Positions 49,110-57,778 of a DNA stretch of 64,000 nt are shown one piece after another. Both the position numbers and the translations under genes were made by a program. Position 1 is the stretch's first letter. Every line of letters begins with the position of its first letter. The stretch covers positions 733,501 through 797,500 of the forward strand of contig JACKKX010000001.1 in assembly GCA_024236215.1 (NCBI GenBank), given 5' to 3'. Source of the DNA: Novosphingobium sp. GTDB lineage: Bacteria > Pseudomonadota > Alphaproteobacteria > Sphingomonadales > Sphingomonadaceae. The notes beneath the pieces were generated by a model. That model was given only the letters and a program-made list of their open reading frames with translations. It was not told the DNA's origin and made no database searches.

Positions 49110-50386
49110 GTCGATTGCCCTTTACGGTTGCTGGGGCTGGGGGGTTGGGTTGGGCCGCCTGAAACGGCCATGTTCGCCGGGCGCCAGCGTTCTTCGCCAG
49201 CTGCCCCGCCGATCGGTTGCATGTTCTCGCGCTTGCGGATTTCGTCGGCCGACATGACCCCGCTTTCACGCGCCGCCTTGTAGGCTTCCCAGCGGGTCTT
49301 CACGTCACCCTTCAGCAGGGCGTCGGGCATGAATTCGAAGAAGTGTCCCGGCTCTGCAAAGTAGTGTGTCGCAGCGCTGGCGACCCGCTCATAGTGCGGC
49401 ATCATGCTGTACATGATGAATTCCAGTGATTGCTGTTCGATGTTCGAAAAGGTCGCGCGGGACAGCTCGTAAAGAAGGTGAGGCGGAACGCCGAAAGCGC
49501 GCGCCACTTCCACCACATTGAATGCCCTGACCTCGACAAACTGGCTGTCCCGGTTGGTTGCCCCCAGGGTCTTCGCGTCCATTTCCTGATCCAGAACAGC
49601 GACGTCCCCGGCCTTGCGCGGCCCGCCGAACATGGACTTCCAGTCGCGCTTGATCAGCGCCTTGTCTTCAGGTTTGACCTTTCCCTTTGCGTGCAAAAGC
49701 GTCGCTGGTTGGGCGTTATTCTCCCAGAAGTGCCGGGCATATTCGCCAGCGGCGACCGCCGAACCCAGCATGTCGTCCAGCAACTTGATGCGGTTCACAC
49801 CCAGAAGGCCGTCGCGGCTGAAGCCGGGCACATGCCAAATGTCCGTTCGGGTAAAGCGGCCGCTCGATCCGTCTGGCAGCTGGGCGTCATAGAACAGTTC
49901 AAGCCCGTCCTGGCGGTCCCAGTGCGACGCGGGAAGCACCATGCGCGGGTTCAGGCGCGACAGCGATTTCGGGCGGAACATGCCGTCGCGGTGGACGAAG
50001 GTCGCAAACCCGCCCGCCATAAGCATGTCGCCCAGCAAAACTTCCTTGAACAGGAACGACGGTTGCACGTCGTTCGGGCGCTCATGGAACATTGTGAACA
50101 GGTGCGATCCTTCGGCCCGGTTCTTTCCGTCGCCTTCGCGCCGATAGTAGATCATCGGCGTCATGGCGAAGACGCCGGTCAGGATTTCCAGCGCGTGAAG
50201 CACGGCAGGCAGCGACATGGCCGTCCGCTCATTGACGGTGACCCGCGCGCCGCCAGAACTGCCCGACAGCGCCCAGAAGGTTTCGCTGTTCAGGTCAGTC
50301 AGTTCTGTCGACGCCGACGGCGCGCTGGACGCGGCTTCGCCAGCGCCGCCAAGCCAGCGCGGAAGGATAGAGCGAAGATCCATCAT
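49106..50386 (-). CDS. HK97-type portal protein
   Basis: A 426-residue protein: SLPAVLHALEILTGVFAMTP, DVQPSFLFKEVLLGDMLMAG, GLLGVNRIKLLDDMLGSAVA, EVARAFGVPPHLLYELSRAT, GVMSADEIRKRENMQPIGGA. All are portal signatures. The dodecamer channel for DNA packaging. It overlaps the terminase gene by 4 nt. Confidence 0.93.
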   Translation of the reverse strand: MMDLRSILPRWLGGAGEAASSAPSASTELTDLNSETFWALSGSSGGARVTVNERTAMSLPAVLHALEILTGVFAMTPMIYYRREGDGKNRAEGSHLFTMFHERPNDVQPSFLFKEVLLGDMLMAGGFATFVHRDGMFRPKSLSRLNPRMVLPASHWDRQDGLELFYDAQLPDGSSGRFTRTDIWHVPGFSRDGLLGVNRIKLLDDMLGSAVAAGEYARHFWENNAQPATLLHAKGKVKPEDKALIKRDWKSMFGGPRKAGDVAVLDQEMDAKTLGATNRDSQFVEVRAFNVVEVARAFGVPPHLLYELSRATFSNIEQQSLEFIMYSMMPHYERVASAATHYFAEPGHFFEFMPDALLKGDVKTRWEAYKAARESGVMSADEIRKRENMQPIGGAAGEERWRPANMAVSGGPTQPPSPSNRKGQST

Positions 50387-52281
50387 AGCCCCGTATATTC
50401 AAGGGTTGCCGCAGCGGGCTCCGGCTCGACCATGACGATCGGCGCCAGCGCGTTGATCAGGGCGTCGACGCCGTCGATCTTGTTTGCGCTTTCCGAACTT
50501 TCCTTCTTCGGAATGATCGTCCCGTTGACATGCCGGGTCACCACAGCGTTTGAAATCATCCAGGTCATGACGGGGTTTCCGTCGTGCCCGATATGCTTTG
50601 AAGGATCCTTCGCCCTGACCCGGGCTTCCAGTTCCTTTGCCGGGTTCGTCACATTGGCGGCCGACTTGTGCAGGATCGCCGCGATAGGATCGTCAGGCGA
50701 TCCCAGGTCTTCGTTCAGCCGCGAAGCCATGCTTTGCGCCGCGGCGAACTGATCGAAGGTCACCTTCCGGACAGACTGGCTGGCAACCAGCCAGCGAATG
50801 AACATTTCGACCGTGTTGTGATCGACGAAATCACCTGGCGTTACCAGCAAGTCACCGCGCCATTCGGCCGGCATTTCCGGGAACGGCTTCGCCCAGTCGG
50901 GCTTGCCGGTGTCGTCCAGCTCGAACAGGCTGGGCAGGCCTTCCAGGTTGTCGTCGTTCAGCGGCGGCCCGCCATTGTGCCCGGACCAGACGCCATAAGT
51001 CGATTGTCCGGTGTCGCTTTGCGTCTCCCGGACCAGCGCAGCCGCTGGAATGAAGAACTTCGGCTTGACGATTATCCTTCCGTCGTCGTGCTGCCCGACC
51101 AGGACAACCGCCGTAATGTCGTCCTTATCGGCAAGGTCGGCGCCGACTGTGCATTCCAGTCCATGGAAATCGGCCCAGTCCAGACCTTCGACCTTGGCCT
51201 TGTTCCACTGGTCGACTGACAGCCAGGCGCTGGCCGCATTAAGCCAGACGTTCAGGCGCTTCGTCAGGAATTCGCCCAGGCTATCCGGGCTGGCCTTGGC
51301 CTCGATCGCGTACCCGCGAAACTCTGTCAGATCGACAGCAGCGCCCAGAAGCGGATTGGCCTTGCGCCAGTTGGCTTCGTCGAACGGATTGTCGCCTTCG
51401 TCGATCGTGAAAATGATCCCGAAATAGTGATCGGCTTCGACCGCCCCGTTCAGGATCTTCGCCAGCAAGGTCCGCTGTTCGTAACAAACCCCTCTGACGT
51501 TATAGCCGGCCGTGGTGATCATCCACATAAGCGGCTGTTTACGCGCGCCGAAGGCGGACCTGATCACGTCGAACAGGCCGCGATCCTTGTGCGCGTGAAG
51601 TTCGTCCAGCACGCCGACATAGGGGTTCCACCCGTCTTGTGTCGACGACTTGGAATTGATCGGTTGGACCGATCCGCCATTATCCCCGCAAGTGATCGAC
51701 CGGGCCCAGGCCTTCAGGCTGAAGGCTTCGCGAAGCGCGCCGGTCCGATCGACCATTTGCTTCGCCGGTTTGAAGACCTTGTCAGCCTGGGCACCTGTCG
51801 TCGCGCCGACGACAATATCAGGCCCCAGCTCGCCTTCGCACGTCAGGCAATACAGCACGATCCCGGCTGTCAGCGTCGACTTCGCGTTCTTGCGGGCGAC
51901 CTCAATATAGGCCCTTGTGAACCGCCGCCGATCGTCGACCTTGCGCCGGAAACCGAAGACGTTGACCAGGATAAAGATCTGGGCCGGTTCCAGCGTCAGC
52001 GTCGGCGTGTCCCATGAACCTTGAACGTGCGGCAACTTCTCGATGAAGTCGCAGACGTCATGTCCATGCCATTCGCTGAAGTAGAATTCGCAGTCGCGCC
52101 GCTTGGCCCGCTTCAGATCGGTCAGGAACCGCTTCGCCGCCAGCCTGACGAATTCGCAGTGATCCTTTCGCTTGCGGTCCGCGACCGCTGCCGAAGCATA
52201 GTCGAACGCGACCTGGACGAATTCGCTGTCAAACCTTTCGGCCGTTGCGCGCGAACGGGTTTTCGGTTTGCGTTGGGCCAT
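50383..52281 (-). CDS. Terminase large subunit
   Basis: A 632-residue packaging motor. The Walker-A-like motif is VARKNAKSTLTAGIVLYCLT, the Walker B VGVLDELHAHKDRGLFDVIR, and the coupling segment MWMITTAGYNVRGVCYEQR. The nuclease part includes GADLADKDDITAVVLVGQHD. ATG 52281 lies inside the small-subunit gene. The family (Terminase_1) is often of cos-type or headful phages with HK97 heads. Confidence 0.93.
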   Translation of the reverse strand: MAQRKPKTRSRATAERFDSEFVQVAFDYASAAVADRKRKDHCEFVRLAAKRFLTDLKRAKRRDCEFYFSEWHGHDVCDFIEKLPHVQGSWDTPTLTLEPAQIFILVNVFGFRRKVDDRRRFTRAYIEVARKNAKSTLTAGIVLYCLTCEGELGPDIVVGATTGAQADKVFKPAKQMVDRTGALREAFSLKAWARSITCGDNGGSVQPINSKSSTQDGWNPYVGVLDELHAHKDRGLFDVIRSAFGARKQPLMWMITTAGYNVRGVCYEQRTLLAKILNGAVEADHYFGIIFTIDEGDNPFDEANWRKANPLLGAAVDLTEFRGYAIEAKASPDSLGEFLTKRLNVWLNAASAWLSVDQWNKAKVEGLDWADFHGLECTVGADLADKDDITAVVLVGQHDDGRIIVKPKFFIPAAALVRETQSDTGQSTYGVWSGHNGGPPLNDDNLEGLPSLFELDDTGKPDWAKPFPEMPAEWRGDLLVTPGDFVDHNTVEMFIRWLVASQSVRKVTFDQFAAAQSMASRLNEDLGSPDDPIAAILHKSAANVTNPAKELEARVRAKDPSKHIGHDGNPVMTWMISNAVVTRHVNGTIIPKKESSESANKIDGVDALINALAPIVMVEPEPAAATLEYTGL

Positions 52282-52639
52282 TCTTCGCCCCCTGGCGGAC
52301 GCGCGGTCCCGCAATGCCCAGCAGCTCGCGCATTCGGCGAAGTTCGGTCAGGTACGCGGCGGGCGGCGGTTCGCCAGCAATGAAGGCCGCACGGACCAGG
52401 GCTTCAGTCGAACAGTACGTCGCGAACAGCGAACTGTCCCGCTCCGTCACCCCGGCCAGCATGACGCGGCTGATTTCTTCCAGCCAGATTTCTTGCGCCG
52501 CTGGCGAAAGATAACTTGGCACGATCGGCGGATCACCCGCCGCGATCAATTGGACCGGGCCTGAACCGTCCCGATCCGGCCGAAGGGTTCCCCGCTTTGC
52601 CTTGGTCGCCGGAAGCTGGGGCTTAGGGCCGCGCTTCAT
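52229..52639 (-). CDS. Terminase small subunit (P27 family)
   Basis: A 136-residue protein from ATG 52639: MKRGPKPQLPATKAKRGTLR, PDRDGSGPVQLIAAGDPP, LSPAAQEIWLEEISRVMLAG, ELRRMRELLGIAGPRVRQG. This is the P27-type small terminase that recognises phage DNA. It overlaps the large-subunit start by 53 nt. Confidence 0.88.
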   Translation of the reverse strand: MKRGPKPQLPATKAKRGTLRPDRDGSGPVQLIAAGDPPIVPSYLSPAAQEIWLEEISRVMLAGVTERDSSLFATYCSTEALVRAAFIAGEPPPAAYLTELRRMRELLGIAGPRVRQGAKNGPTQTENPFARNGRKV

Positions 52640-52805
52640 TCTCGACTTCCACGGTGCACGGAACCGGCAGGATCCATGCACCCAAGCGCAGCACGGCGCG
52701 GGCGATCAGCAAGCGGAACTGGAAGCGCTTGACGCCGGTCAGACGGATCGAAATCGGCCCGACACGGCGGGCGACAGTACCCAGGTCAACAGCAAGCGGC
52801 GCCAT
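52623..52805 (-). CDS. Small protein upstream of terminase
   Basis: A 60-residue frame: MAPLAVDLGTVARRVGPISI, GVKRFQFRLLIARAVLRLGA. It overlaps the small terminase start by 17 nt. Such short proteins often precede terminase genes in phages of this type. No family recognised. Confidence 0.5.
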   Translation of the reverse strand: MAPLAVDLGTVARRVGPISIRLTGVKRFQFRLLIARAVLRLGAWILPVPCTVEVENEARP

Positions 52806-53015
52806 GGCGAACCCCCACGATTGAAAATTTAATAGACCCCGGAAGTTCTATCTGACGGCGCAAATTTTTGACCCCGCGGCCGGTCCGGAAGGCGAGCGCT
52901 CCCAGAGATTGACACCCCCCCTGGGGTCCATCCCTGTTCGCGCTCGCCGCGTGACGTTCCTTCGATGCTTTTGCGGCCATGCTGTGACAGATTGGCAGGC
53001 CTGGCGCGATCCGCT
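52806..53015. other. Non-coding gap between HNH and terminase genes, possible cos region
   Basis: 210 nt without a gene. It carries a GC-rich near-palindrome (GACACCCCCCCTGGGGTCC, about 52910-52928) and the operator-like half-site at 52844. In HK97-like cos phages the cohesive-end site lies between the HNH gene and the small terminase gene; I infer the same here. Confidence 0.4.
52844..52855 (-). promoter_or_regulatory. Remote repressor half-site AGTTCTATCTGA
   Basis: Plus-strand AGTTCTATCTGA matches 11 of 12 bases of the left arm and centre of the perfect operator at 61348. The right arm is not conserved. Confidence 0.35.
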
Positions 53016-53330
53016 TCAGCGCCGCGCCGTGTTTCCCTCCCGCGCCGTCTTCGCCTTGTGGCAGGGCTTGCACAGCGGCTGAAGGTTACTGTCTTCGTCT
53101 CCGCCGCCTTTGTGCTTCGGCGTGATATGGTCGACCGTGGTGGCGACGACAGCGCGCCCTTCCTTCCGGCACAGACGGCAAAGCGGTTCGGCCTTCAGGA
53201 TCCGCGCCCGGCGTTGATCCCATTCCCAGCCATAGCCGCGTTGCTTGCGCGTTCGTCGCGTAGTGACAGACCAGCCCCGCTTCGGAGCTGACCGGGTTCT
53301 TGCCTTCAGGTTCGGGGGGCGCTTCGCCAT
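53016..53330 (-). CDS. HNH endonuclease (packaging-associated)
   Basis: A 104-residue protein: CRLCRKEGRAVVATTVDHIT, PKHKGGGDEDSNLQPLCKPC, HKAKTARE. Intact zinc Cys pairs and the D-H of the HNH core are present. HNH proteins next to terminase are needed for cos cleavage in HK97-like phages, so this is probably part of packaging. Confidence 0.88.
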   Translation of the reverse strand: MAKRPPNLKARTRSAPKRGWSVTTRRTRKQRGYGWEWDQRRARILKAEPLCRLCRKEGRAVVATTVDHITPKHKGGGDEDSNLQPLCKPCHKAKTAREGNTARR

Positions 53331-53406
53331 GATCAGGCCGGAAGCTAGAAACAGCAACGCCCGGAAGGGTCAGTTCCCGCCGGGCGCACCTTTGAACGAT
53401 GTCTGA

Positions 53407-53434
53407 TTGCTAACAGTTCCATGTACGTTGTCAA
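53407..53434 (-). promoter_or_regulatory. Candidate late promoter
   Basis: Minus-strand TTGACA (53434-53429) and TAGCAA (53412-53407) with 16-nt spacing, in the first non-coding gap before the HNH-terminase block. The -10 match is weak. Confidence 0.3.
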
Positions 53435-54069
53435 GCGGCTTCGCGCATGTTCAGCACATGCGATCCGATCCCGGCCAGCAAATGGTTGGCGGCGATCTTG
53501 AAGGCCGACGAAGCCTTGCGCTTGGCCCGGTCCACGCTGATCGTCGGATAGACCCGCGCGCCGATCACTTCGAAGCTGTCCCCGCCTTCTTCTTCCAGGC
53601 TTCCCATGACGCCGTCGAACACCCGCCGCAGATCATTGTCTGGAATGTACCCGCGCGCCCAGCTGACGTCCGATCGCGCCGCCATGGCAGCTTCACCCCT
53701 GCCGACGTGCCTACTCATATCGCCGCAACGGCCTGACGTATCCAGCTGGCACTTGACCAGGCCAGACTGTGCCAGGCCCAGCCGCTGCCAGTACCATTCC
53801 AGACAGGCAAAGACGGTGCGGTCGATCACCTTGGTCCGATAGAGCGTTTCGAACCTGGGCACCCGGCGAACTGCCTTGTGACGCCGCAGCTCGCCCCGGA
53901 TCACCACTTCGCCCAGCGGGTTTTCGATCGAAGCGACTTCGAACGTGCCCCGGTCCAGCCGCGCGCCATTGGCGATCGCTTGCTGAACAACCGGGTGCAT
54001 GTTGCCCAGGCCCGGTGCCTTTGCCTTGCCGCCCGCCGCGCGCTTCCCCTTGTGCTTCTTCTTCGTCAT
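53431..54069 (-). CDS. Phage protein of unknown function at the early/late boundary
   Basis: A 212-residue basic protein. It opens MTKKKHKGKRAAGGKAKAPG and holds IENPLGEVVIRGELRRHKAV, RTVFACLEWYWQRLGLAQ and the helical C-terminal half FDGVMGSLEEEGGDSFEVIG, KIAANHLLAGIGSHVL. It is the last early gene, directly before the gap and late genes, where lambdoid phages place their Q-type antiterminator. That role is a guess from position only. Confidence 0.55.
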   Translation of the reverse strand: MTKKKHKGKRAAGGKAKAPGLGNMHPVVQQAIANGARLDRGTFEVASIENPLGEVVIRGELRRHKAVRRVPRFETLYRTKVIDRTVFACLEWYWQRLGLAQSGLVKCQLDTSGRCGDMSRHVGRGEAAMAARSDVSWARGYIPDNDLRRVFDGVMGSLEEEGGDSFEVIGARVYPTISVDRAKRKASSAFKIAANHLLAGIGSHVLNMREAA

Positions 54070-55217
54070 TGGCGGGCCTGTCCTTCCTGTTGCTGCTCGA
54101 CCTGGAACCGGACCCAGCGGACGCCGGATCCCATGACGGCGCGCGCGGCCGCCTGAACCTTTTGCTGAAAGCGGTCTTCGATCCAGGACCGCTGGAATTC
54201 GCTGGCGACGATCACGATCACGCCCGGCGCGTCGTGGATCATGGCGGTGCCCTCGATCCACGTCTGGTAAAGCTGATCGCCCATGTCTCGGCGAAGCGCG
54301 GCGTGCATCGCGGCCGATCGTTCGTCTTCCCTGGCCTTGGCGGCAACCGGGCGACGGGGTTGGGCGGCCTTGGCCCCAGCCGCCGGTCGGGCCAGTGCCA
54401 GGTGTGCGAAGCTGACCCCTGCCTTCGCGTCCCGCATGATCTTCGCATGGTCGCTGATCAGCCACTTGCCCAGCGCGGCGGTCCAGTCCCGCTTGCAGCC
54501 GATCGCCCGGGTTTCCGAATGCCAGTGCAGCCGGAACGTCTCGCAAACCGCCTCATAGGCCCCGGCCGGCCATTGCTCGACCAGCTTGCGCGGCAGCGGC
54601 GGCAGATCGGCAATCGGCGGCGGGGACCAGTCTTCCGGCAGGCGGGTGCCGCGCGCCTGGCGCTTGCCCGGATCGGGCTGTTCCCGCTTGGCAGGGGCCG
54701 CCTGCCCGGCGCCAGCCTGATCCTTCCCCTGATCCCGATCGTCAAAATCAGCGGCGGGGGTCTTATCAGCGTCAGCTGATAAGGGGGGAATAGTATTTTT
54801 GTCTCTATTAAGGGGTGACACGGGCGTCACCCCCTCCCGTGACATTTTGTCACCGGGGGGGGTGACACTGGCGTCATGGGGGGGTGACAAAATGTCACCG
54901 GGGGGTCTGGCGAATGGTGGCTGGTATCCGATCAGCTCAAAACCGCTGGCAGATTGCCCTCCGTCGTCTCTGAAGCGCATAACCCGGCGGATCAGCCCCA
55001 GCCGGTCCGGATGCTCAAGCGTAGGCTCTTCCAGCCGTGCCAGACAGCGCTTCACAGTGCGGGGCGTCACTTCCACCACTTCTGCAATCCGCTTGATGTG
55101 CAGGAACTTCACGACGCCGTCTGGGCTGGCCCAGTTCGCGATTTCGCATAGGACGGCCTTCACAGTTCGGTCGCCGCACTGCTGTTCCTTGGCCCAGGCT
55201 GACGTTTCCGCGCTCAT
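54066..55217 (-). CDS. Phage replication initiator (lambda-O/DnaA-N like), carries internal iterons
   Basis: A 383-residue protein. The N-terminal part (TVKAVLCEIANWASPDGVVK, VEVTPRTVKRCLARLEEPTL, RLGLIRRVMRF) is a winged-helix DNA-binding domain of replisome organisers. A Pro/Asp-rich linker (residues about 100-190) overlies the GTGAC/GTCAC iterons. The C-terminal domain (LYQTWIEGTAMIHDAPGVIV, SEFQRSWIEDRFQQKVQAAA) resembles the DnaA N-terminal helicase-contact domain. ATG 55217 overlaps the HNH gene stop by 4 nt. Confidence 0.82.
   Translation of the reverse strand: MSAETSAWAKEQQCGDRTVKAVLCEIANWASPDGVVKFLHIKRIAEVVEVTPRTVKRCLARLEEPTLEHPDRLGLIRRVMRFRDDGGQSASGFELIGYQPPFARPPGDILSPPHDASVTPPGDKMSREGVTPVSPLNRDKNTIPPLSADADKTPAADFDDRDQGKDQAGAGQAAPAKREQPDPGKRQARGTRLPEDWSPPPIADLPPLPRKLVEQWPAGAYEAVCETFRLHWHSETRAIGCKRDWTAALGKWLISDHAKIMRDAKAGVSFAHLALARPAAGAKAAQPRRPVAAKAREDERSAAMHAALRRDMGDQLYQTWIEGTAMIHDAPGVIVIVASEFQRSWIEDRFQQKVQAAARAVMGSGVRWVRFQVEQQQEGQARQ
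54815..54898. repeat. Four GTGAC-N5/6-GTCAC iterons: candidate phage origin
   Basis: Inverted repeats at 54815-54830, 54839-54853, 54862-54877 (last arm GTCAT) and 54884-54898, with centres about 22-24 bp apart. An AT-rich stretch (TAGTATTTTTGTCTCTATTA, 54791-54810) adjoins them. This copies the lambda arrangement of iterons and an unwinding element inside the O gene. Confidence 0.8.
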
Positions 55218-55612
55218 GTCCGGTTCCCCTTGCGAGAGTTGCAGGGGCGGCACATGGTTTGCAGGTTATCCAGCGCGGTTGGGCCGCCTTTGCTCTCTGG
55301 AACGATATGATCGCAAGTCAGGTCAATGTGCGATCCGCAGCTAACACAGCGATAGGCGTCCCGTTCCATGACTGCCCTTGCCAGCCGCCTTGGGATCTTT
55401 TCCTTCCGGGTCGAAGGCGTGCCGCTTTCGGCGTCGAACGGCCATGTTTCACCCTGGCTTCTGACAACTTCAGCCAGCCGGTCCATAAACCAGCCGCCCT
55501 GACCATCACCCCAGCGCCAGTACCAGCGCAGATCCTGGCGAATTGTATCCAGTGCAGCGGTCAGGCGCTCAAGGGCCGCCGCTTCATCGTGTTGTTCCTG
55601 CCCGTTGCTCAT
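55214..55612 (-). CDS. HNH endonuclease
   Basis: A 132-residue protein: helical N-terminus with aromatic cluster (IRQDLRWYWRWGDGQGGWFM), then an HNH core RCVSCGSHIDLTCDHIVPES, KGGPTALDNLQTMCRPCNSR, KGNRT. Both zinc CxxC pairs and the catalytic DH are present. It overlaps both neighbours by 4 nt. It may be a homing or recombination-linked nuclease. Confidence 0.85.
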   Translation of the reverse strand: MSNGQEQHDEAAALERLTAALDTIRQDLRWYWRWGDGQGGWFMDRLAEVVRSQGETWPFDAESGTPSTRKEKIPRRLARAVMERDAYRCVSCGSHIDLTCDHIVPESKGGPTALDNLQTMCRPCNSRKGNRT

Positions 55613-56262
55613 GACTTCACCGTCCGCGCCGCATGTTCCAGCCGCGCCAGTGTCAGGATCGCTGGGCGCACTTCCGGCGCGGCGTCGTCATAGGCCAGCT
55701 TTCGGCGATAGCGGTTCCCGCCGGCCAGCCGGGGCAACAGCGCGCGCGGGATCGCTTCCCAGTTCGCCGGGTCCGTGTTCTGGCGGTTCCCGTCCAGGCA
55801 CTTCAGCGCGTGCCCTTCTGGCACCGGGCCGTTCACGGCTTCCCAGTTGATCAGGTGAACCGCGCGCCAGCGCGATTGGAACGGCATCCCGTCATGGATC
55901 TTGCGTTCCAGATACCCGTCTTCGGTCACCCGTTCGGTGCCGACCGGCTTGTAAATGGCGGCCGCCTTGCCGCGCCGCTCACCTTTGCGAAACCGAAAGC
56001 GGGCGGCATTGGGATGGTTTCCGCCCTTGCCCGGCTCACACTTCTTCCCCTTGTTGTGCGCCGCCTGGCCTTTCTCGAAACAGCCTGTCCGCCCGGTGCG
56101 CCAGCCATTGCGCTTGCGCAGCGCGTGAAGGTTCGCGGCCGCGACGTCGTCCCGGCCGAACCGGGCGACGAAGGCCGCATGATAATCGCCGATCGGCATG
56201 GTCCTGTTGTCAGACAGCCAGGCCAGTTCTTCGGCGCTGTAACGGATCGGGTGCCCCTTCAT
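55609..56262 (-). CDS. HNH_3-type endonuclease-like protein
   Basis: A 217-residue protein: YSAEELAWLSDNRTMPIGDY resembles the DNA-binding module of phage HNH proteins. RWRAVHLINWEAVNGPVPEG then HALKCLDGNRQNTDPANWEA is an HNH_3 core whose usual His-His is partly replaced. The tail is helical. It is probably a seldom-cutting or non-cutting relative. Confidence 0.7.
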   Translation of the reverse strand: MKGHPIRYSAEELAWLSDNRTMPIGDYHAAFVARFGRDDVAAANLHALRKRNGWRTGRTGCFEKGQAAHNKGKKCEPGKGGNHPNAARFRFRKGERRGKAAAIYKPVGTERVTEDGYLERKIHDGMPFQSRWRAVHLINWEAVNGPVPEGHALKCLDGNRQNTDPANWEAIPRALLPRLAGGNRYRRKLAYDDAAPEVRPAILTLARLEHAARTVKS

Positions 56263-56498
56263 TCGGCCTTGCTTTCGATCATCGGCAGCATTGGCTTGAA
56301 GCGGTCGCCATGCACGGCCAAAAGGTTCGCCGCCTTCAGCTGAAGATCCGCATTGCTGATAATCTGTTCGGCAACGCCCGTGATCGCCTTGGCGCGCTTC
56401 ACTTCATCGGCGATCTTTTCGCCAGACAGGTCTTCGTCCCCCAGCCGTTCCAGCTGGGCAAACAGGTGATTGTTCAGATCGGTCAGCTTGTTCTTCAT
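56259..56498 (-). CDS. Small helical phage protein
   Basis: A 79-residue protein: NKLTDLNNHLFAQLERLGDE, DLSGEKIADEVKRAKAITGV, AEQIISNADLQLKAANLLAV. This is a common short protein in prophages of Proteobacteria, also near HNH genes. Function is unknown. Confidence 0.7.
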   Translation of the reverse strand: MKNKLTDLNNHLFAQLERLGDEDLSGEKIADEVKRAKAITGVAEQIISNADLQLKAANLLAVHGDRFKPMLPMIESKAE

Positions 56499-57088
56499 GC
56501 TCTCGGCTCCGATTGCTTGGCCGTCACGGCCTCATGATGGGATGCACGGCCGGCGGCGCGGTCTTTGATCCAGCGCGCGGCTTCGCGGACGGCCATGAAC
56601 TGGCCCGGGGAAAGCTGGCCGGCGCGCATGGCGCTGACGTCGGCTTCGATCTGCTTTTCGACGATCGCGCGCGCTTCAGCGGCGCGGAACCCGTCGATTT
56701 CGGTCAGGTGGCTGTAAAGCGGGCGATAGGCGGGCGGACACCAGCCGATCCGCCGTTCGGTCAGCGTGCGGCCAGCCTGGACGCGCGAAGGGTGCCCCGC
56801 GGGCAATGGCTTGGCATAGCGGGCGACATTGTTCAGCTGTCGGCCCAGCACGCGCCGCAGCTCGATCATGTCCGGCCGGCGGTTGGCTTCCGTCATGCTG
56901 GCAACCCGTGCGGCGCGTTCTTCAGAACGGCGCCAGGCCCGGCGCATGGCCGCGCTGGCTTTGGCCCGGGCTTCAGGGCTCCTGGAATTGGCCCGCGCCG
57001 TGCATCCCTTGCAGCGGGTGCCCTTGCGGTACTTCGAAGGCGCCAGCGCCGCGCCGCAATCTGAACAGGTCAGGGCCGGTCCGTTCAT
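56495..57088 (-). CDS. Phage protein with N-terminal zinc ribbon
   Basis: A 197-residue protein starting at ATG 57088. Residues 6-28 hold CSDCGAALAPSKYRKGTRCK GC in two CxxC pairs. The rest is basic and helical (RAWRRSEERAARVASMTEAN, RRVLGRQLNNVARYAKPLPA). A DNA- or RNA-binding role is likely from composition only. Confidence 0.55.
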   Translation of the reverse strand: MNGPALTCSDCGAALAPSKYRKGTRCKGCTARANSRSPEARAKASAAMRRAWRRSEERAARVASMTEANRRPDMIELRRVLGRQLNNVARYAKPLPAGHPSRVQAGRTLTERRIGWCPPAYRPLYSHLTEIDGFRAAEARAIVEKQIEADVSAMRAGQLSPGQFMAVREAARWIKDRAAGRASHHEAVTAKQSEPRA

Positions 57089-57330
57089 CACCGCCCCCTG
57101 CCCAGCGCCGGGCGGACCGCGCCGTCGCGCTCCCATGCCTTATCGGCGGTGCAATCCGGGCAGAAATGCGCCCAGCCGCGTTCGGCGCCGAGGTGACGGA
57201 CCGTCCAGCCCTTATGCTGGGCCACGGCAATCGCCTGGTTGAACAGGTGTTCGCCGGTTTCGCAGTATTCGGGCGCGCAGGCGTCGCAGCGCAGATAGAT
57301 CGGCCCGCCCCGGAAATCCCTGTCGATCAT
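57088..57330 (-). CDS. Small phage protein with Cys pairs
   Basis: An 80-residue protein with YLRCDACAPEYCETGEHLF and HFCPDCTADKAW, a likely zinc-binding knuckle. It is adjacent to the zinc-ribbon gene (stop and start share base 57088). Confidence 0.55.
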   Translation of the reverse strand: MIDRDFRGGPIYLRCDACAPEYCETGEHLFNQAIAVAQHKGWTVRHLGAERGWAHFCPDCTADKAWERDGAVRPALGRGR

Positions 57331-57587
57331 GCTTCTTCGCTCCCGTCTTCGTCGAACAGGCCGATCAGCGCGGCCGCGTCGCGCGTGGCGAAGAACAGCC
57401 CCGGCAATTCGCTTCCCTGGGGCTGGCCGCCTTCGATCCAGCCCAGGTCTTCACCCGCCAGCCGCCGCGCGGTTTGCCAGGCGGCGGAACCGATCAGCTC
57501 GACGCCGTATCCGCTCCGCTGGCGCGGGTCGCAGCGGTCCCATGATGCTTTGACCAGCATGATCATGGCGGGGGTCAGGCGCGTCAT
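57327..57587 (-). CDS. Small phage protein of unknown function
   Basis: An 86-residue acidic protein: MTRLTPAMIMLVKASWDRCD, IGSAAWQTARRLAGEDLGWI. Supported by 4-nt overlaps with both neighbours and by coding-like composition. Confidence 0.55.
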   Translation of the reverse strand: MTRLTPAMIMLVKASWDRCDPRQRSGYGVELIGSAAWQTARRLAGEDLGWIEGGQPQGSELPGLFFATRDAAALIGLFDEDGSEEA

Positions 57588-57778
57588 GCGGCATCACCCA
57601 CAATGGACGCCCATTCGCCGCACCAATCGTCTTTGTGTGTTTGGCACCAATGCGAACGGTGCGCGCCGTGATAGCTGGGCGCGTGACGGCGACAGTCTGC
57701 CCGCGCGGTGTTTCCATGTGCGTCGTCCGGAAGCGCCCAAAATCGACACGTCGAGCAAAGGCGGACACGTTGCTTCAT
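57584..57778 (-). CDS. Small Cys/His-rich phage protein
   Basis: A 64-residue protein: VRLCSTCRFWALPDD, CRRHAP, SHWCQTHKDDWCGEW. Six Cys and several His suggest a metal-binding knuckle. It lies between the RusA-like gene and the previous gene with 4-nt overlaps. Confidence 0.6.
   Translation of the reverse strand: MKQRVRLCSTCRFWALPDDAHGNTARADCRRHAPSYHGAHRSHWCQTHKDDWCGEWASIVGDAA

Noticed and set aside
49430-50752. 440-codon frame opposite portal and terminase
   Set aside because: Spans two overlapping real genes on the other strand; composition is shadow-like.
53337-53371. Intrinsic terminator in the gap before HNH
   Set aside because: CGCCCGG/CCGGGCG stem has a long loop and no T-run; too weak to call.
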